From Paulinella micropora (taxonomy: Eukaryota; Cercozoa; Imbricatea; Euglyphida; Paulinellidae), in NCBI GenBank assembly GCA_019918135.1, contig WBZZ01005947.1, positions 126,001 to 190,000 of the forward strand: a stretch of DNA of 64,000 bases. The letters are read 5' to 3'. Shown in pieces: positions 37,456 to 47,108 of the stretch. The notes beneath the pieces are model-generated. The model saw nothing but the letters and a program-made list of their open reading frames with translations. It had not been told where the DNA came from and searched no databases. Position 1 is the first letter of the stretch. The number at the start of each line of letters is the position of its first letter. The position numbers and the translations under genes are program-made.

Positions 37456-38319
37456 TTGTTCCGTCCAGGACCTGGTAACGGGGGGGCTGTCCCGCCCGGG
37501 CGGTTTGCAGCCAAGTACCCGAGCTGCCATGCCCCCCCCCGGCCCCCCCCTTCCCCCCCCCCCCCACCCCCCGCGCCCTGTCCACAGCGCGGCGGGGAGA
37601 AGGGAGCCCCCCCCCCCCCCCCCCCAGTCTCTCCCCTCCTGTGCGCCGTGGACCTGGCCGCGCTGGCCGTGGTGTGGGACTTGGCCCCCCACCAGGGCGG
37701 GGCACAGCCCCGCCACTCCTGGAGGCTGTCCCACCTGCTGGCTGCCTGGGAGCAGCCGGCCGCCGGCCGGCCGCTGCGGGGCCCGGTCGAAGTGGTGGTC
37801 GACGTGGACGAGGGACTGCGGCTGGCCAAGATCGCCTTCGTGGCTCCGCTCTCCGTGCTAGGGGCCGGCCTGGGCCTGGACTTGCTGGCGCTGCACGCGG
37901 TGAGCGGCGCGCGGGACTTCGACCTGGGCCGGAACCTCCGCGAGCCCCGCCCGGACGCGGTGACCGCGCCTACCTGCCAACTAGTCGAGCTGCGCGTCGA
38001 GGCGGACTGCCCGCGGCGGTTTGCCGCCGCGTGCAGCTTCCTCAGCCAGACCACGTTCCCCCGCCTGGAAACGCTGTGGCTAGCGTACGGCTGCCGGGAC
38101 CGCCCCGCCGGCCTGTCGGAGCTCACCCTCGGCTTCCAGTGCCTGCGCTTCCCCCGCCTGCGCGTCCTGGTGCTGGGCCCGCTGCCGGCCGCCCTCACTG
38201 GCCAAGTGTGGGCCGACACGGACGTGGTCTTCCGGGGTTACGCGTGGCCTGGTTCTAGCCTGGGCAGGAGGCCGGCCCGGTTCCGGGAGGAGCCAGCCCC
38301 TGGGCCTAAGTCACGCTAG
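37456..38319 (+). pseudogene. Copy B of F-box-like protein, 5'-truncated
   Basis: Identical in most positions to 34622-35300, but the start codon and the first ~44 codons lie in the 327-bp deletion. The frame remains open upstream through poly-Pro/C-run sequence to an ATG at 37456, so a protein with a novel proline-rich N-terminus is possible. Loss of the F-box-like region would remove its presumed partner-binding part. Confidence 0.65.
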
Positions 38320-38477
38320 CCTAGCTAGTCCGGTCCTAAAACCACCGTGGCGCGCTCCGGCAACCGGGGAGCACCCCCCCTCTCCCCCCCCCCCCCCCCT
38401 GGCACCCGACGCTTCTCCCTGCCGGCGCAAGCCCCGCGTCCACCTCGTTTTCTTCCCTCCTCGCTAGCCTCCCCCCT

Positions 38478-38515
<38 letters not shown>

Positions 38516-38614
38516 CCCCCGCCCGGCCCGCCAGCCGGGGACCCGGCACCACCGGCCTACTGTGCCAAAGGCGGATCGTTCCGTGACAAGGGTACGAGCC
38601 AACCTGCGCTGACT

Positions 38615-39607
38615 ATGGGAGCCGCCGGTTCCAGGCACGAAGAGGAGGAGTCGGGTGATCAGGCAACGGGCCCGGGGCCCGAAGCCCCCCGCCTGTCTGT
38701 CCACGACCTCCTGACCGGGCAAATCAACGAGGCTCCCTCGGAGCTGCTAGTCCAGCTACAATCTGCGATTCAGAGGAAGATAGCCGGACTGCTCCAGAAG
38801 AATGCATTTCCTTTACTGGAGCTGAATCCCGAGGACGTCTACTTCGGCGCGCCAGGCGAAGCCGAGCCTAGGGTCACTACCGGTGCAGGACCAAGTCCGA
38901 CACAGTCCTCGCGGCAGCTGAACCGCCTGGTCTGCCAGATTATGCAATTTGAGGACGGCCGCCGGACTCGGGGCGCGCAATCTCTGTCTGCCGTGCAGGC
39001 CTGGGCTGTCCTTTTTTACATCTGCGGGGCCTTTTGGGCGCGGCAAAACGAGCCCGCTAAGAGGCAGCGGCTGGAACGGCAATTGCGCCAGGCAGTGGCA
39101 CGGGTCACGCCAGAGGGCCACGGGGCCAGCGAGAGGCAGTGGGCGCTGCTCAGCCGCGTCCGTAACAGGCTGTCTGCTTTGGAAATCGTGCTGGGGACAG
39201 CCGCAGCAGAGGAGAGGGCGGCGGCTGACCAGGAGGAGTCAGGCATCCTCAGCCGCAGCCAGGTCGCGGTAAACGACGAGGCGGAAGGTCCGAGCCGTAG
39301 TATAGCGCCTGAAGGAGAACAGGAAACAGGCGACGAGCCCAGCCGGCCGCCTGGCGGCCAAGCGGCGGCGCTCGTGGCGGCCGAGAACTTCCTGCGGGGG
39401 GCCAATCACGTCGTCGAAAGCCTGCCAGGCGGGCCGGCGGGCGCTACGATCTCGTTGCCCTCCTTGGGGGAAGGCAGCGCGAGCCCCGCGCACCAGGGTC
39501 TTGAGCGCGTGCAGGCCGCCCTCAGCCTGCGCCACGCAGTCGCCAAGTGCACCCACTGCGGGCGCCAGGTCGACACCCACACCGGCAAGGGGCACCGTCG
39601 TGAGTGA
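38615..39607 (+). CDS. Unknown 330-aa protein (copy B, intact)
   Basis: Starts MGAAGSRHEEEESG; the Gly2 and Ser context could be an N-myristoylation site (MGAAGS). The middle is helical, including QAWAVLFYICGAFWARQ, and the C-terminus ends with CTHCGRQVDTHTGKGH, a possible single zinc-binding CxxC…H motif. No family recognised. Copy A is frameshifted. A C16 run lies ~215 nt upstream. Confidence 0.72.
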   Translation: MGAAGSRHEEEESGDQATGPGPEAPRLSVHDLLTGQINEAPSELLVQLQSAIQRKIAGLLQKNAFPLLELNPEDVYFGAPGEAEPRVTTGAGPSPTQSSRQLNRLVCQIMQFEDGRRTRGAQSLSAVQAWAVLFYICGAFWARQNEPAKRQRLERQLRQAVARVTPEGHGASERQWALLSRVRNRLSALEIVLGTAAAEERAAADQEESGILSRSQVAVNDEAEGPSRSIAPEGEQETGDEPSRPPGGQAAALVAAENFLRGANHVVESLPGGPAGATISLPSLGEGSASPAHQGLERVQAALSLRHAVAKCTHCGRQVDTHTGKGHRRE

Positions 39608-39686
39608 GGGAGAGAAGAAAAAGCGGGGGGAGGGGGGCAGTGGGTGGCGGCGGGCAAACGCCGAGCGACCAACCCTACGTGAGTCA

Positions 39687-40843
39687 TTAAAAGTAACCGT
39701 CCTCGGCCGCTTGCTCGTCGTCCTCGCCCGGCGGCCCGGCCTCGGTCTGCCACCCCGCCGGCCCCGGCTGGTAGTCCGCCGGCCACCCAGCCGGCCCCGG
39801 GGGGGAGTCCGTGGAGGAGCGGGGCGGGGGCGCCCGTGCCTGGCCGCGCTGCGACGAAGTGCGCGGCGCCGGCCGGCGGCGTGCCAGGGCCAGGCGGCCG
39901 GACCCCGCTCCGGGCCCTGGCGCACGGGCTGGTAACCGCGCCGCCCCCCCGGCCAGCGCCGCCACGCGGCGCCGCAGTAGCAGCACGCCGAGGCTAGCGC
40001 GAGCGCCACGCCGACCCACAGCCACGCGGGCGGCGCGGGCCACCAGCACAGGACCCCCCAGGCCGACCGCCACTGGTCCGAGTGGAGGCTCGCGACGGGG
40101 CCCTGCGTCCAGACCGCGGGGTCCAGCACCAGCACGGCCTCGGGCAGGCCCATGACCTGCCAAGTATGGGTCTCGTTCGCGAGGGGGGCGGGGTCCTGGA
40201 CGCCGGCGAGCTGCGCCAGCGCGTCGGCCAGCGCGGCGCCCGGCAGGTCGGCGGGCTCACCCCAGAGCGACCGCCCCCAGCTCCGGTCCTGCAGGCGTGA
40301 GTGCAGGAAGTGCAGCACGTAGTACGGCGTCCGGGCGCCGGGCAGAGCGGCCCAGAAGATGGCGGGCCCCGGCAGCAGCAGGCTGTCGGCTACGCCGGGG
40401 CCGGGCCACGTGGTCCAGGGGGACAACAGCTCTAGTTCCCTGGCCGCGTAAGCACCCCCCAGCCGGTGCACGAGGGCGAGCCCGCCCAGGACACTCCGTT
40501 CGGGCGCCCGGGCTAGGTGCTGGTAGGCGTTCCACACGTCCGGGTAGTACAAGAACACGAGGCAGCTGACTTCGCTCTCCGACCACATGGCGTGCGTAGC
40601 ATTGGGCAGCAGCCTGGACCACGACAGGCTCCATTGCCACTGGCTGGACAGCCTTCCGCGTGCCCGGTCGGCACATTGGCCCGTCTCCACAATCTGGTGC
40701 AGCAACGGCCCGGTGACGCTCGCCAGTTCACGCTCCTTGGCCCGCACGGCCTCGACACACTGTGCCTGCCGCGACAACAGCCCGGCGACGCCCCAGGCCA
40801 GGCCCAGCGTCCAGCAGCAGTACGCCGATGGCCACCAACGCAT
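39687..40843 (-). CDS. Type I membrane glycoprotein (tail frameshifted)
   Basis: The ATG at 40843 starts a signal peptide (MRWWPSAYCCWTLGLAWGVAG). The ectodomain has sequons (LLPNATHAM, LANETHTW) and is followed by a transmembrane helix (PAWLWVGVALALASACCYCG, about 39,970-40,040) and a Pro/Arg-rich cytoplasmic tail. In the tail, a G3 run at 39887-39889, where copy A has G4, shifts the frame. The undisrupted tail frame ends at 39687 (…EDGYF), whereas the literal frame runs on antisense to the neighbour until 39239. Viral surface or host-membrane role inferred. Confidence 0.7.
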
Positions 40844-42075
40844 GTGCACAGCCCCACGGCTCCACCACGGACGGGGCGGAATGTGGTGACGGGGTCAGGG
40901 CACGGTGCTCGGGTGGGAGAGGGGGGGGTGGGGTCACCCCCCCCCCCCCCGGGGAGGGGGGAGGGGGGGGGCGCGTTCTCTCTGCCTCCCTACACCCCCC
41001 CCCTCCCCGCCCGACCTGGGGGAATTATTCCAACCTCACTTTCCCCCGCTCCCGGTCGCCCGGAGTCCGTCGGCGTAGGAGGGGGGGGGGGGTGGCTCGG
41101 GCGCAGGACACACCCCCTCCTCTCCCTGTGACTCCCTGAGTTTGGAGGGGGGGGGGGAGCCCCGACCCCCTGAGTTTGGCAGGGGGGGGGAACCCCCGGC
41201 ATCCCGTGCCTTCCTTTTTTTCCTCCTGGGGGGGGGGGGGCCTGGCATCCCGTGCCTTCCTTTTTTTCCCTAGTTGGGGGGGGACCCTGGCATCCCCAGT
41301 GCCTTGATTCTTTTCTCTTGGGGGGGGGGGGGGGTGTTCTCGAGCTTGTCTCAAAAGTGTCTCAAGAGAGGGGGGGTGTGTCACTAGAGCTTGTCTCAAG
41401 TGTCTCAAGAGAGGGGGGGGGGGGCTGTCCCTCGAGTTTGTCTCATGAGTCTCAAGAGAGGGAGAGGGGGCCCTCGTCGTCCCGCTTCTTCTCTGGCGCC
41501 ACCCCCCCCCCCCCATTCCTATGCAACCGGGATCTAGAGTGGCCCCCCGGGGAGGTTGCTTGCTCCCTGCGCCTCCATGAGAGGGGGGGGGTGCCTTCTC
41601 CCAGAGGGGGGGGGGTGCCTCCTCCCAGAGGGGGGGGGGTGCCTCCTCCCAGAGGGGGGGGTGCCTCCTCCCAGAGGGGGGGGGGGTGCCTCCACTCAGA
41701 GGGGGGGGGTGCCTCCTCCCAGGGGGGGGCGGTGCCTCCTCCCGAGGGGGGGGGGGTGCCTCCACTCAGAGGGGGGGGTGCCTCCTCCCAGGGGGGGGCG
41801 GTGCCTCCTCCCGAGGGGGGGGGGTGCCTCCACTCAGAGGGAGGGGGGTGCCCCCCCCCCCCCCCCCTTTATCCTACCCCTTCCGGCCCCCTAGGGGGGT
41901 CCACCTGCCGCGGGGCCCGGGACCCGCGGCCACCACGGGGGGGGAGAGGGCCTCGCGCCGGGTGTGCCGCGTGCAGCCCGGCCCGGGGCGTGGAGCGCCG
42001 GATGGGTCTCCGGATGGGTCTCCGGAGGGGTCTCTCGGAGGGGCCTGGAGCCGCGCAGCCACCGCAAAATAGCGC
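40844..42075. repeat. G-rich minisatellite and homopolymer region
   Basis: From ~41,140 to 41,850 the plus strand is dominated by G8-G13 runs separated by short spacers. At 41,580-41,850 there are about a dozen units of 24-27 bases based on tgcctcctcccagagggggg. At 41,335-41,470 there are variants of gagcttgtctcaagtgtctc. There is no credible coding; poly-Pro/Gly frames on both strands are artefacts. C14 (40937-40950), G12 (41081-41092) and C17 (41851-41867) flank the genes. Strong G-quadruplex potential on the plus strand. Confidence 0.75.
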
Positions 42076-42756
42076 ATGGCTAGTGAGAGGTGGAGCGGGG
42101 AGGCCTCGGTGCGCGCGGCGCAGCCCCCCGACCTGCCCGTCCTGCGAGAGCTGGTGGAACGTTCGTCGGGCACCCACGCAGACACCGGGTTCAGGCACAA
42201 CTGGAACCTCCTGGCAAGCGCACTAGCCGAGCCCGGGAGGCTGTTGCTGGTGTACGAAGAATGTGAGCAGCTGCTAGCGTACGCGCTGCTCTCGGTAGCC
42301 GACGGCTGGCGCCTGGACCTCTGTGAAGTAGACGTGGGGCGACGACGCCAGGGGATCGGCAGCGCCTTCGTGGCGGGGTTGCTGGCGTACCTGGCCCGCA
42401 CGACCCCCGCCGATTACCTGGTGCTGCGCCGTGAGCCGCAGCACGACTACACCTTCTGGCTCTCACGGGGGTGGGAGCCAGCCGGCGCGGGGCGGGCGCA
42501 GGTGCTGTGCCGCGACATTCCGCGGCCGGCGGACGGACTGGCTGGACTGCGGCAGCGGCTCCGCGGAGTGCAAACTTGCGCCGTGCACTTGCTGTTCGGG
42601 TCCGGGGCTTGGACCGTGCCGGCTCGTGCGGCACCGGCGGCGGGCGCCGCCCGCTGCGTACCCTGGGCGCGGGACAGGCCGTACCACCAGCGCACACTGG
42701 CGTTCCCCGCCCTGCGCGTGGCCGGCCGCGTCTATTTTCCGTTCAAGGTGGTCTAG
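42076..42756 (+). CDS. GNAT-family N-acetyltransferase
   Basis: 226 residues from the ATG at 42076. The GNAT core is recognisable: beta strands with LLLVYEECEQLLAYALLSV, then LCEVDVGRRRQGIGSAFVAGLLAYL, which holds the acetyl-CoA-binding R/Q-x-x-G-x-G/A signature, and a downstream FWLSRGWEP segment typical of motif B (G-F/W). Substrate unknown. The frame stops at TAG (42754-42756) but remains open and coding-like for another ~150 codons, to 43212, so the stop may be a mutation or a leaky stop. Confidence 0.78.
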   Translation: MASERWSGEASVRAAQPPDLPVLRELVERSSGTHADTGFRHNWNLLASALAEPGRLLLVYEECEQLLAYALLSVADGWRLDLCEVDVGRRRQGIGSAFVAGLLAYLARTTPADYLVLRREPQHDYTFWLSRGWEPAGAGRAQVLCRDIPRPADGLAGLRQRLRGVQTCAVHLLFGSGAWTVPARAAPAAGAARCVPWARDRPYHQRTLAFPALRVAGRVYFPFKVV

Positions 42757-43212
42757 CAGCAGCGCCGCGCGGCAGGGTACACCAAGCTGCTCTGTCTGGT
42801 CGACGGGCAGGCGGTCTTCTTCGGGCCCGTCATGGCGGGGCGCGACGTGGTGGCGCCCGGCGCGGCGGGGCTGGGCGTGCGTCCGACGGGGGCCGCTAGC
42901 TTCTGGCTCTGGGGGCTGCGCCTGCCCGGGCAGGCGCCCCCCCGGTCCGCAGAGGCCGGTCCGCCGGACCTCGCACTGGAGAGGCGCTGGTTCCAGCACG
43001 TGGACCTCGTGGCGCTAGCCCTAGCTTACGCACGTCTGGATCTCGGCGCGGCCCGGCAGCCCCGCCAGGCGCGGTCACCGCGGGCGGGCGACGGCGGCGG
43101 GCGTGACGCGGTAGCCTGGGAGTTGGTGTTACGGCTGGAGGCCGCTTCCGGCGAGGACCAGCCCCCCCCTGGCGCGCGGGGGGGGGGGGGAGTGAGCTCT
43201 AGTTCCTGGTGA
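42757..43212 (+). other. In-frame extension beyond the GNAT stop codon
   Basis: The same frame as the GNAT gene continues past TAG with protein-like sequence (YTKLLCLVDGQAVFFGPVMA…) up to a TGA at 43210-43212. The context is GTC TAG CAG CAG. There is no suitable ATG until 42832. It could be the original C-terminal domain, expressed by readthrough or lost. Confidence 0.5.
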
Positions 43213-43290
43213 GTAAAAAGCCCCGGCCTTTAATCCAAATAAAGATGACCAGGGCAGAGGAGCCGGGGCCGGGGAGGGCCGTGCTGCCGC

Positions 43291-44736
43291 CTAGGGGTCG
43301 TGCCCCGCGAGCCGCCGTTTGGCCCTCGCGCCCGGGCGGGGCGCCTCCGCCGCCGGTATATGCCGGAAGGGGTAGGTGTCGGGGAGGCCCACCAAGTCCA
43401 CGCCCCTGGCCTGCAGCAAGTCTAGGCGCTCGATAAAGCACAGGGAGAAGCAGCCACTCACGCGCACCTGGCGCAGGTGGCGCAGGTCAGGGGCGTGGGT
43501 GAGCGGGCAGTCGCGGGACGCACAGCAGGCGGCCGGGTAGCGGAGCAGCAGCGTGTGCAGGTGCGGCACGCCGGCCAAGAAGTCCAGGCTGTGGCCCGGC
43601 GGTTCGAGGTCGCCCAGGTCCACGTTGCGCAGCTCCGGCAGGCGCGGCCAGGGCGTCCGGCCCAGGGGGTCGGCGGCCTGCGGCGCCAGGCGCACGTGCA
43701 GGACCTCGAGGCCGGGCGCACAGTGTGGGAGCCGCAGGCTCTGCAGGGAGGGGCAGTCCAGGACCCGCAGCACCCGCAGCCGGGGCAGGCCGGGCTCACC
43801 GGCGTCTAACGTGGCTACGGCGGGACAGTTCTCGACGTGCAGATATTCCAGCTGCGGCAGGGTGGACAGCAGCGAGCCGAGGTCGGGGGTCCACAGGCCG
43901 CGCAGCACCAGCCGGCGGAGCCGGGGGTGGCCGGCTAGGAAGCCCAGGCCCCGCAGGCTAGAGCAAGAGGCCAGCTCGAGCTCTTCTAGGTCGGACCAGC
44001 GCGCCAGCGCCTCCGCCTGGGACAGCAAGGGGCAGTGGCGGAGGCTGAGCGTCCTGAGCCGGGCGGCCGACCGCTGCAGCGACCCTAGGCTGAACGCCGG
44101 TCTGATGTGCGAGAGCCTGACACAGCGGAGCTCGGGCAGCAGGGCCAGGCTGCTGATATCCTGCAAGGAGGAGCAGTGCTCCAGCTGCAGCTCGGCCAGG
44201 CGGGGTGCCAGCACGTGCAGCCCGTGCAGCGAACGCAGCTGGGGGGCCCGGCCCAGGTACAGCCTGCGTAGGCGCGCCCCGCCCAGGCCGCCAGGCGGCA
44301 GCTCGCGCAGGTAGCACAGGGGTCCGCGGGGCCCCGCCGCCGGGGGGCCGCTCGCGTGCAGTGCGCTCAGCAACGCCAGCTCTCGCACATCCAGGGAGGG
44401 CAGCAGACCGCCCGCTCGTTCCCACTCGGCCACGCTGCCAATGAACAGGCGCCTGACACGGACTCCCAGGCTTTGTAGTAGCTGCTGCGTGCCCAGGGAG
44501 GGCGCGTGGCCTAGCACCAACGGCCGCGGCCACAGCGCGGGCTGGCCCCGCAGGCCCCAGAGGCCCCCGACACGTACGCGCAGCAAAGTGAAGAGGTTAC
44601 AGGCCGGCAGAAAAGACAGGATCTCTTTCTGCAGCTCGACTGGCAGTGAGTCGCCGTCGTCCGAGGCCGCCGCCGTCGTCGCGGGGGTGGGCGGCCGGCC
44701 GGGCGGCTGGGCCACGGGGCTGGGCAAGCTCTCCAT
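43291..44736 (-). CDS. F-box/LRR protein
   Basis: 481 residues from the ATG at 44736 (MESLPSP). Residues ~28-65 (LPVELQKEILSFLPACNLFTLLRVRVGGLWGL) are a good F-box. They are followed by at least ten leucine-rich repeats (LRTLSLRHCPLL, LEELELASCSSL, LRRLVLRGL, LEYLHVENCP). This is the arrangement of FBXL-type SCF substrate receptors: F-box to SKP1, LRR to substrate. One of several such proteins in the window. C13 on the coding strand (G13 at 44839-44851) lies 103 nt upstream. Confidence 0.85.
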   Translation of the reverse strand: MESLPSPVAQPPGRPPTPATTAAASDDGDSLPVELQKEILSFLPACNLFTLLRVRVGGLWGLRGQPALWPRPLVLGHAPSLGTQQLLQSLGVRVRRLFIGSVAEWERAGGLLPSLDVRELALLSALHASGPPAAGPRGPLCYLRELPPGGLGGARLRRLYLGRAPQLRSLHGLHVLAPRLAELQLEHCSSLQDISSLALLPELRCVRLSHIRPAFSLGSLQRSAARLRTLSLRHCPLLSQAEALARWSDLEELELASCSSLRGLGFLAGHPRLRRLVLRGLWTPDLGSLLSTLPQLEYLHVENCPAVATLDAGEPGLPRLRVLRVLDCPSLQSLRLPHCAPGLEVLHVRLAPQAADPLGRTPWPRLPELRNVDLGDLEPPGHSLDFLAGVPHLHTLLLRYPAACCASRDCPLTHAPDLRHLRQVRVSGCFSLCFIERLDLLQARGVDLVGLPDTYPFRHIPAAEAPRPGARAKRRLAGHDP

Positions 44737-45434
44737 AGCGCCGGGGACAGGAAACAACTCGGCCGGGGGGAGGACCCGAGCTTCTTCTTCTCTGTCAGTC
44801 AGTTTTCAGCCACGTTGTCCGCCCCCCTTCCCTCCCCTGGGGGGGGGGGGGAAGCAGCCCGCGCTCCACCCTCGCCCCCCTCCCCCCTCTGCGTGCTCCG
44901 GCCACGGCCTGCCCGCGGCCAGCCCCCCGCCGCCCGGGGGCGGGGAGGGGGTGCGGGGCACGCCGTGCCCGCGCGGCACCCCGCCAGGCCCGTCTGCGGC
45001 CGCCCCCTTCCCGCCCCCCTCCCCCGGCGTGGCGTTGGGAGTGGAGGAGGGAGTGGAAGAAACAGAGCCAGACCCACGCTCCAGCAGCCAGCGCCCCCCC
45101 TCCCCTCGCTCGCGCACGCGCCCGGAGGCCCGCCACGCTCGCGGGCGTGGCGCGCGTGGGCGGACAGGACGGGGCACGGGCGCGTGTGCTGGCGCGGGGT
45201 GACAGGGACGGTGGTGCGCGCCGGGGGGGCGCCCTCGGCCCACACGGGGGGTGCCCGCCCCCTTGGCGCGCGCGCATGGGGGCGGCGCGTGCCGGGGGCT
45301 AGGGGGCGCTCCCCCCCTCCGCGCGCGCCAAGGGGGGGGGCGCGCCGTCCCCCCCCGTTCGGTAGCCGTCCGGAGCCAGTGGTTGCACAAAGTCTGTTCT
45401 GGCCAACCTCGTACAGCGCCTAGCCGGCTTCCCC
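44737..45434. promoter_or_regulatory. Divergent GC-rich intergenic region with G13 and C8 runs
   Basis: G13 (44839-44851) serves the left gene and C8 (45349-45356) lies 79 nt before the right gene. Otherwise ~75-80% G/C with no convincing gene; overlapping frames on all strands are Arg/Pro/Ala-rich. Confidence 0.35.
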
Positions 45435-47108
45435 ATGTTGCCCCTTCACCAGCCTACTACCGCGGCCGCCGGCGCCAACGTCCCTGCCGACGCCGCGCCG
45501 CCCGCGCCCACACCCCTCGAGCAGGGCTGGGAGAGCCTCTTGCAGGGTGTCCTGGAGGAGCGTTGGTCCCCGGCACAGGCGCACAAGCTCCAGTACTACC
45601 TGCACAGCGGCAGCCTCGAGACCGGTGGCCTGCAGGTGTGGAAGACCCTGGTCGCTACCTTGCTCCCACGGCGCGAAGAGGAAGCGCTGCTGTTTTGCTT
45701 GCGCGCAGCACGCGCCAAGGTGCGAGACGCGATCGGTCTGCTGCGCGAGTGGAGCCAGGAAAAGCTGGCCGAGTGGGACGGCGCCGTGGCACTGGGTACG
45801 GAGCTGGGGCTGGCGGTGGCCCAGAGCCCGTGCAACCCGGCCGTGTGCCAGCAAGTGGAACGCTTCATCGACGGGGCACCGGCGTCCGAGCTCGGAAGAA
45901 TGGCCTGCGCACAGGCGGCGCCCGAAGTTTTCCTCGAACTGCTCCAGGGCCCCGACACCGAGCTGGCCGCCTCGGGCGGCCGGCTGCTGGCGCGCGTGAG
46001 GCTCAACAGCCTGTCGCCCATGGCGTTCGCCCTGGCCTGGCTGCGGCTGCTGGCGGTGGCGACACTGCTGTGGTCGAGGGCCCTGGCCAGGTCTGCCTCG
46101 GAGCGCACGCTGCGCTCCTTGCTGGCGGGCCTGCGGGCCCGGCGCGGCGCGGCCAGGAAGCGGGCCGCGTCCAGGTTCCCCTTGGAGCTGCTGTTGGCGG
46201 ACATACTGGATGAATTGCGCGTGCCCCTGGCCGAGCCGAACGTGGCCGACGCACGCCGGGTGATAGCCATCCTGCGCGCCGCGTTGCTCCAGTCGCAGCC
46301 CGAGGACTTTCGGCCGATCTTCCTGGACGCCGGGGCTTTGCTGCACTCTCGTAGCCTGGTCTGGCCGGTGGCGGCGGTCCTGCTGAGATCCCCCTTGCTC
46401 TTGCACACTTTCCTGGGGCTGGGCACCCCGGTGTACCAGCCGCCCTTGCCCTTCGAACTGCGGAGCCAGACGGTGCTCGAAGTACTCTGCACGGGCTTGT
46501 GCGCCGAATACCCGTGCGTGAAGATGGCGAGCGAGGATTTTGCCGCGGTGTGGCTGATGCTCGATGTCCTCGCCCACTACGGCGCGGACCCGGCGTGCGA
46601 ATGGCTCGGCGAGCAGAACGCCTACGCTGCGCAGTGCATGGGTGTGCGGTGGTGGCGCCTCAAGGCCCGGCTACGGGCCCGGGGGCTCCCCAGCCCGGCC
46701 TCGGCCGTGGACCTGTTGCGGACCATCGAACGCGCCGCCCGGCTCATCGTCCACGAGCCCCCGACCGAGCCTCAGCGCGACGAGCCCCCGGCCGCGCCAC
46801 CGGCCGTGCCCCAGCGCGACGAGCCTCCGGCCACGCCACCGGCCGCGCCCCGGCGCGACGGGCCGCCCGCCGTGCCGGGGGCCGCAGTGTCCTCCAAACC
46901 GCTGGGCTCGCTACTGCGCCGTGACCAGCCCTACCTCGCGCCGTCCCTGCCCGGGGGGGAGAATCCGCCCCCGGCCCTGGGCGCGCTGCTAGAGGCAGGC
47001 GCCGGACAGGCCTGGCCCCACGGCTCCCGCGGGACGGACGGGGTCCTGGCGCAGCGCGAGACGGCACCGGCACCCGAGCGGGCACTATATGAAGGGGGGA
47101 TGAGTTAA
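45435..47108 (+). CDS. Unknown helical protein, 3' end supplied by inserted repeat element
   Basis: 557 residues from the ATG at 45435. Long alpha-helical body (ARM/HEAT-like impression only), then a repeated Pro/Ala/Arg-Asp linker (EPPAAPPAVPQRD twice with variations). The last eight residues (ALYEGGMS) and the stop are encoded by the left border of repeat element copy 2, so the original C-terminus was displaced by its insertion. No transmembrane segment or family recognised. Confidence 0.65.
   Translation: MLPLHQPTTAAAGANVPADAAPPAPTPLEQGWESLLQGVLEERWSPAQAHKLQYYLHSGSLETGGLQVWKTLVATLLPRREEEALLFCLRAARAKVRDAIGLLREWSQEKLAEWDGAVALGTELGLAVAQSPCNPAVCQQVERFIDGAPASELGRMACAQAAPEVFLELLQGPDTELAASGGRLLARVRLNSLSPMAFALAWLRLLAVATLLWSRALARSASERTLRSLLAGLRARRGAARKRAASRFPLELLLADILDELRVPLAEPNVADARRVIAILRAALLQSQPEDFRPIFLDAGALLHSRSLVWPVAAVLLRSPLLLHTFLGLGTPVYQPPLPFELRSQTVLEVLCTGLCAEYPCVKMASEDFAAVWLMLDVLAHYGADPACEWLGEQNAYAAQCMGVRWWRLKARLRARGLPSPASAVDLLRTIERAARLIVHEPPTEPQRDEPPAAPPAVPQRDEPPATPPAAPRRDGPPAVPGAAVSSKPLGSLLRRDQPYLAPSLPGGENPPPALGALLEAGAGQAWPHGSRGTDGVLAQRETAPAPERALYEGGMS

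Larger units (their letters stand above)
37168..40173. repeat. Tandem segmental duplication, copy B (~3.0 kb)
   Basis: Shorter than copy A mainly because of a ~327-bp deletion equivalent to 34295-34621 of copy A. The deletion lies between two cctcct motifs, consistent with microhomology-mediated loss. The CT microsatellite is also shorter. Confidence 0.9.

Noticed and set aside
41025-41765. Pro-rich minus-strand frame (EEAPPPP/RRHPPP repeats) over the minisatellite
   Set aside because: Explained entirely by G-run repeats; period and run lengths vary without keeping any protein unit.
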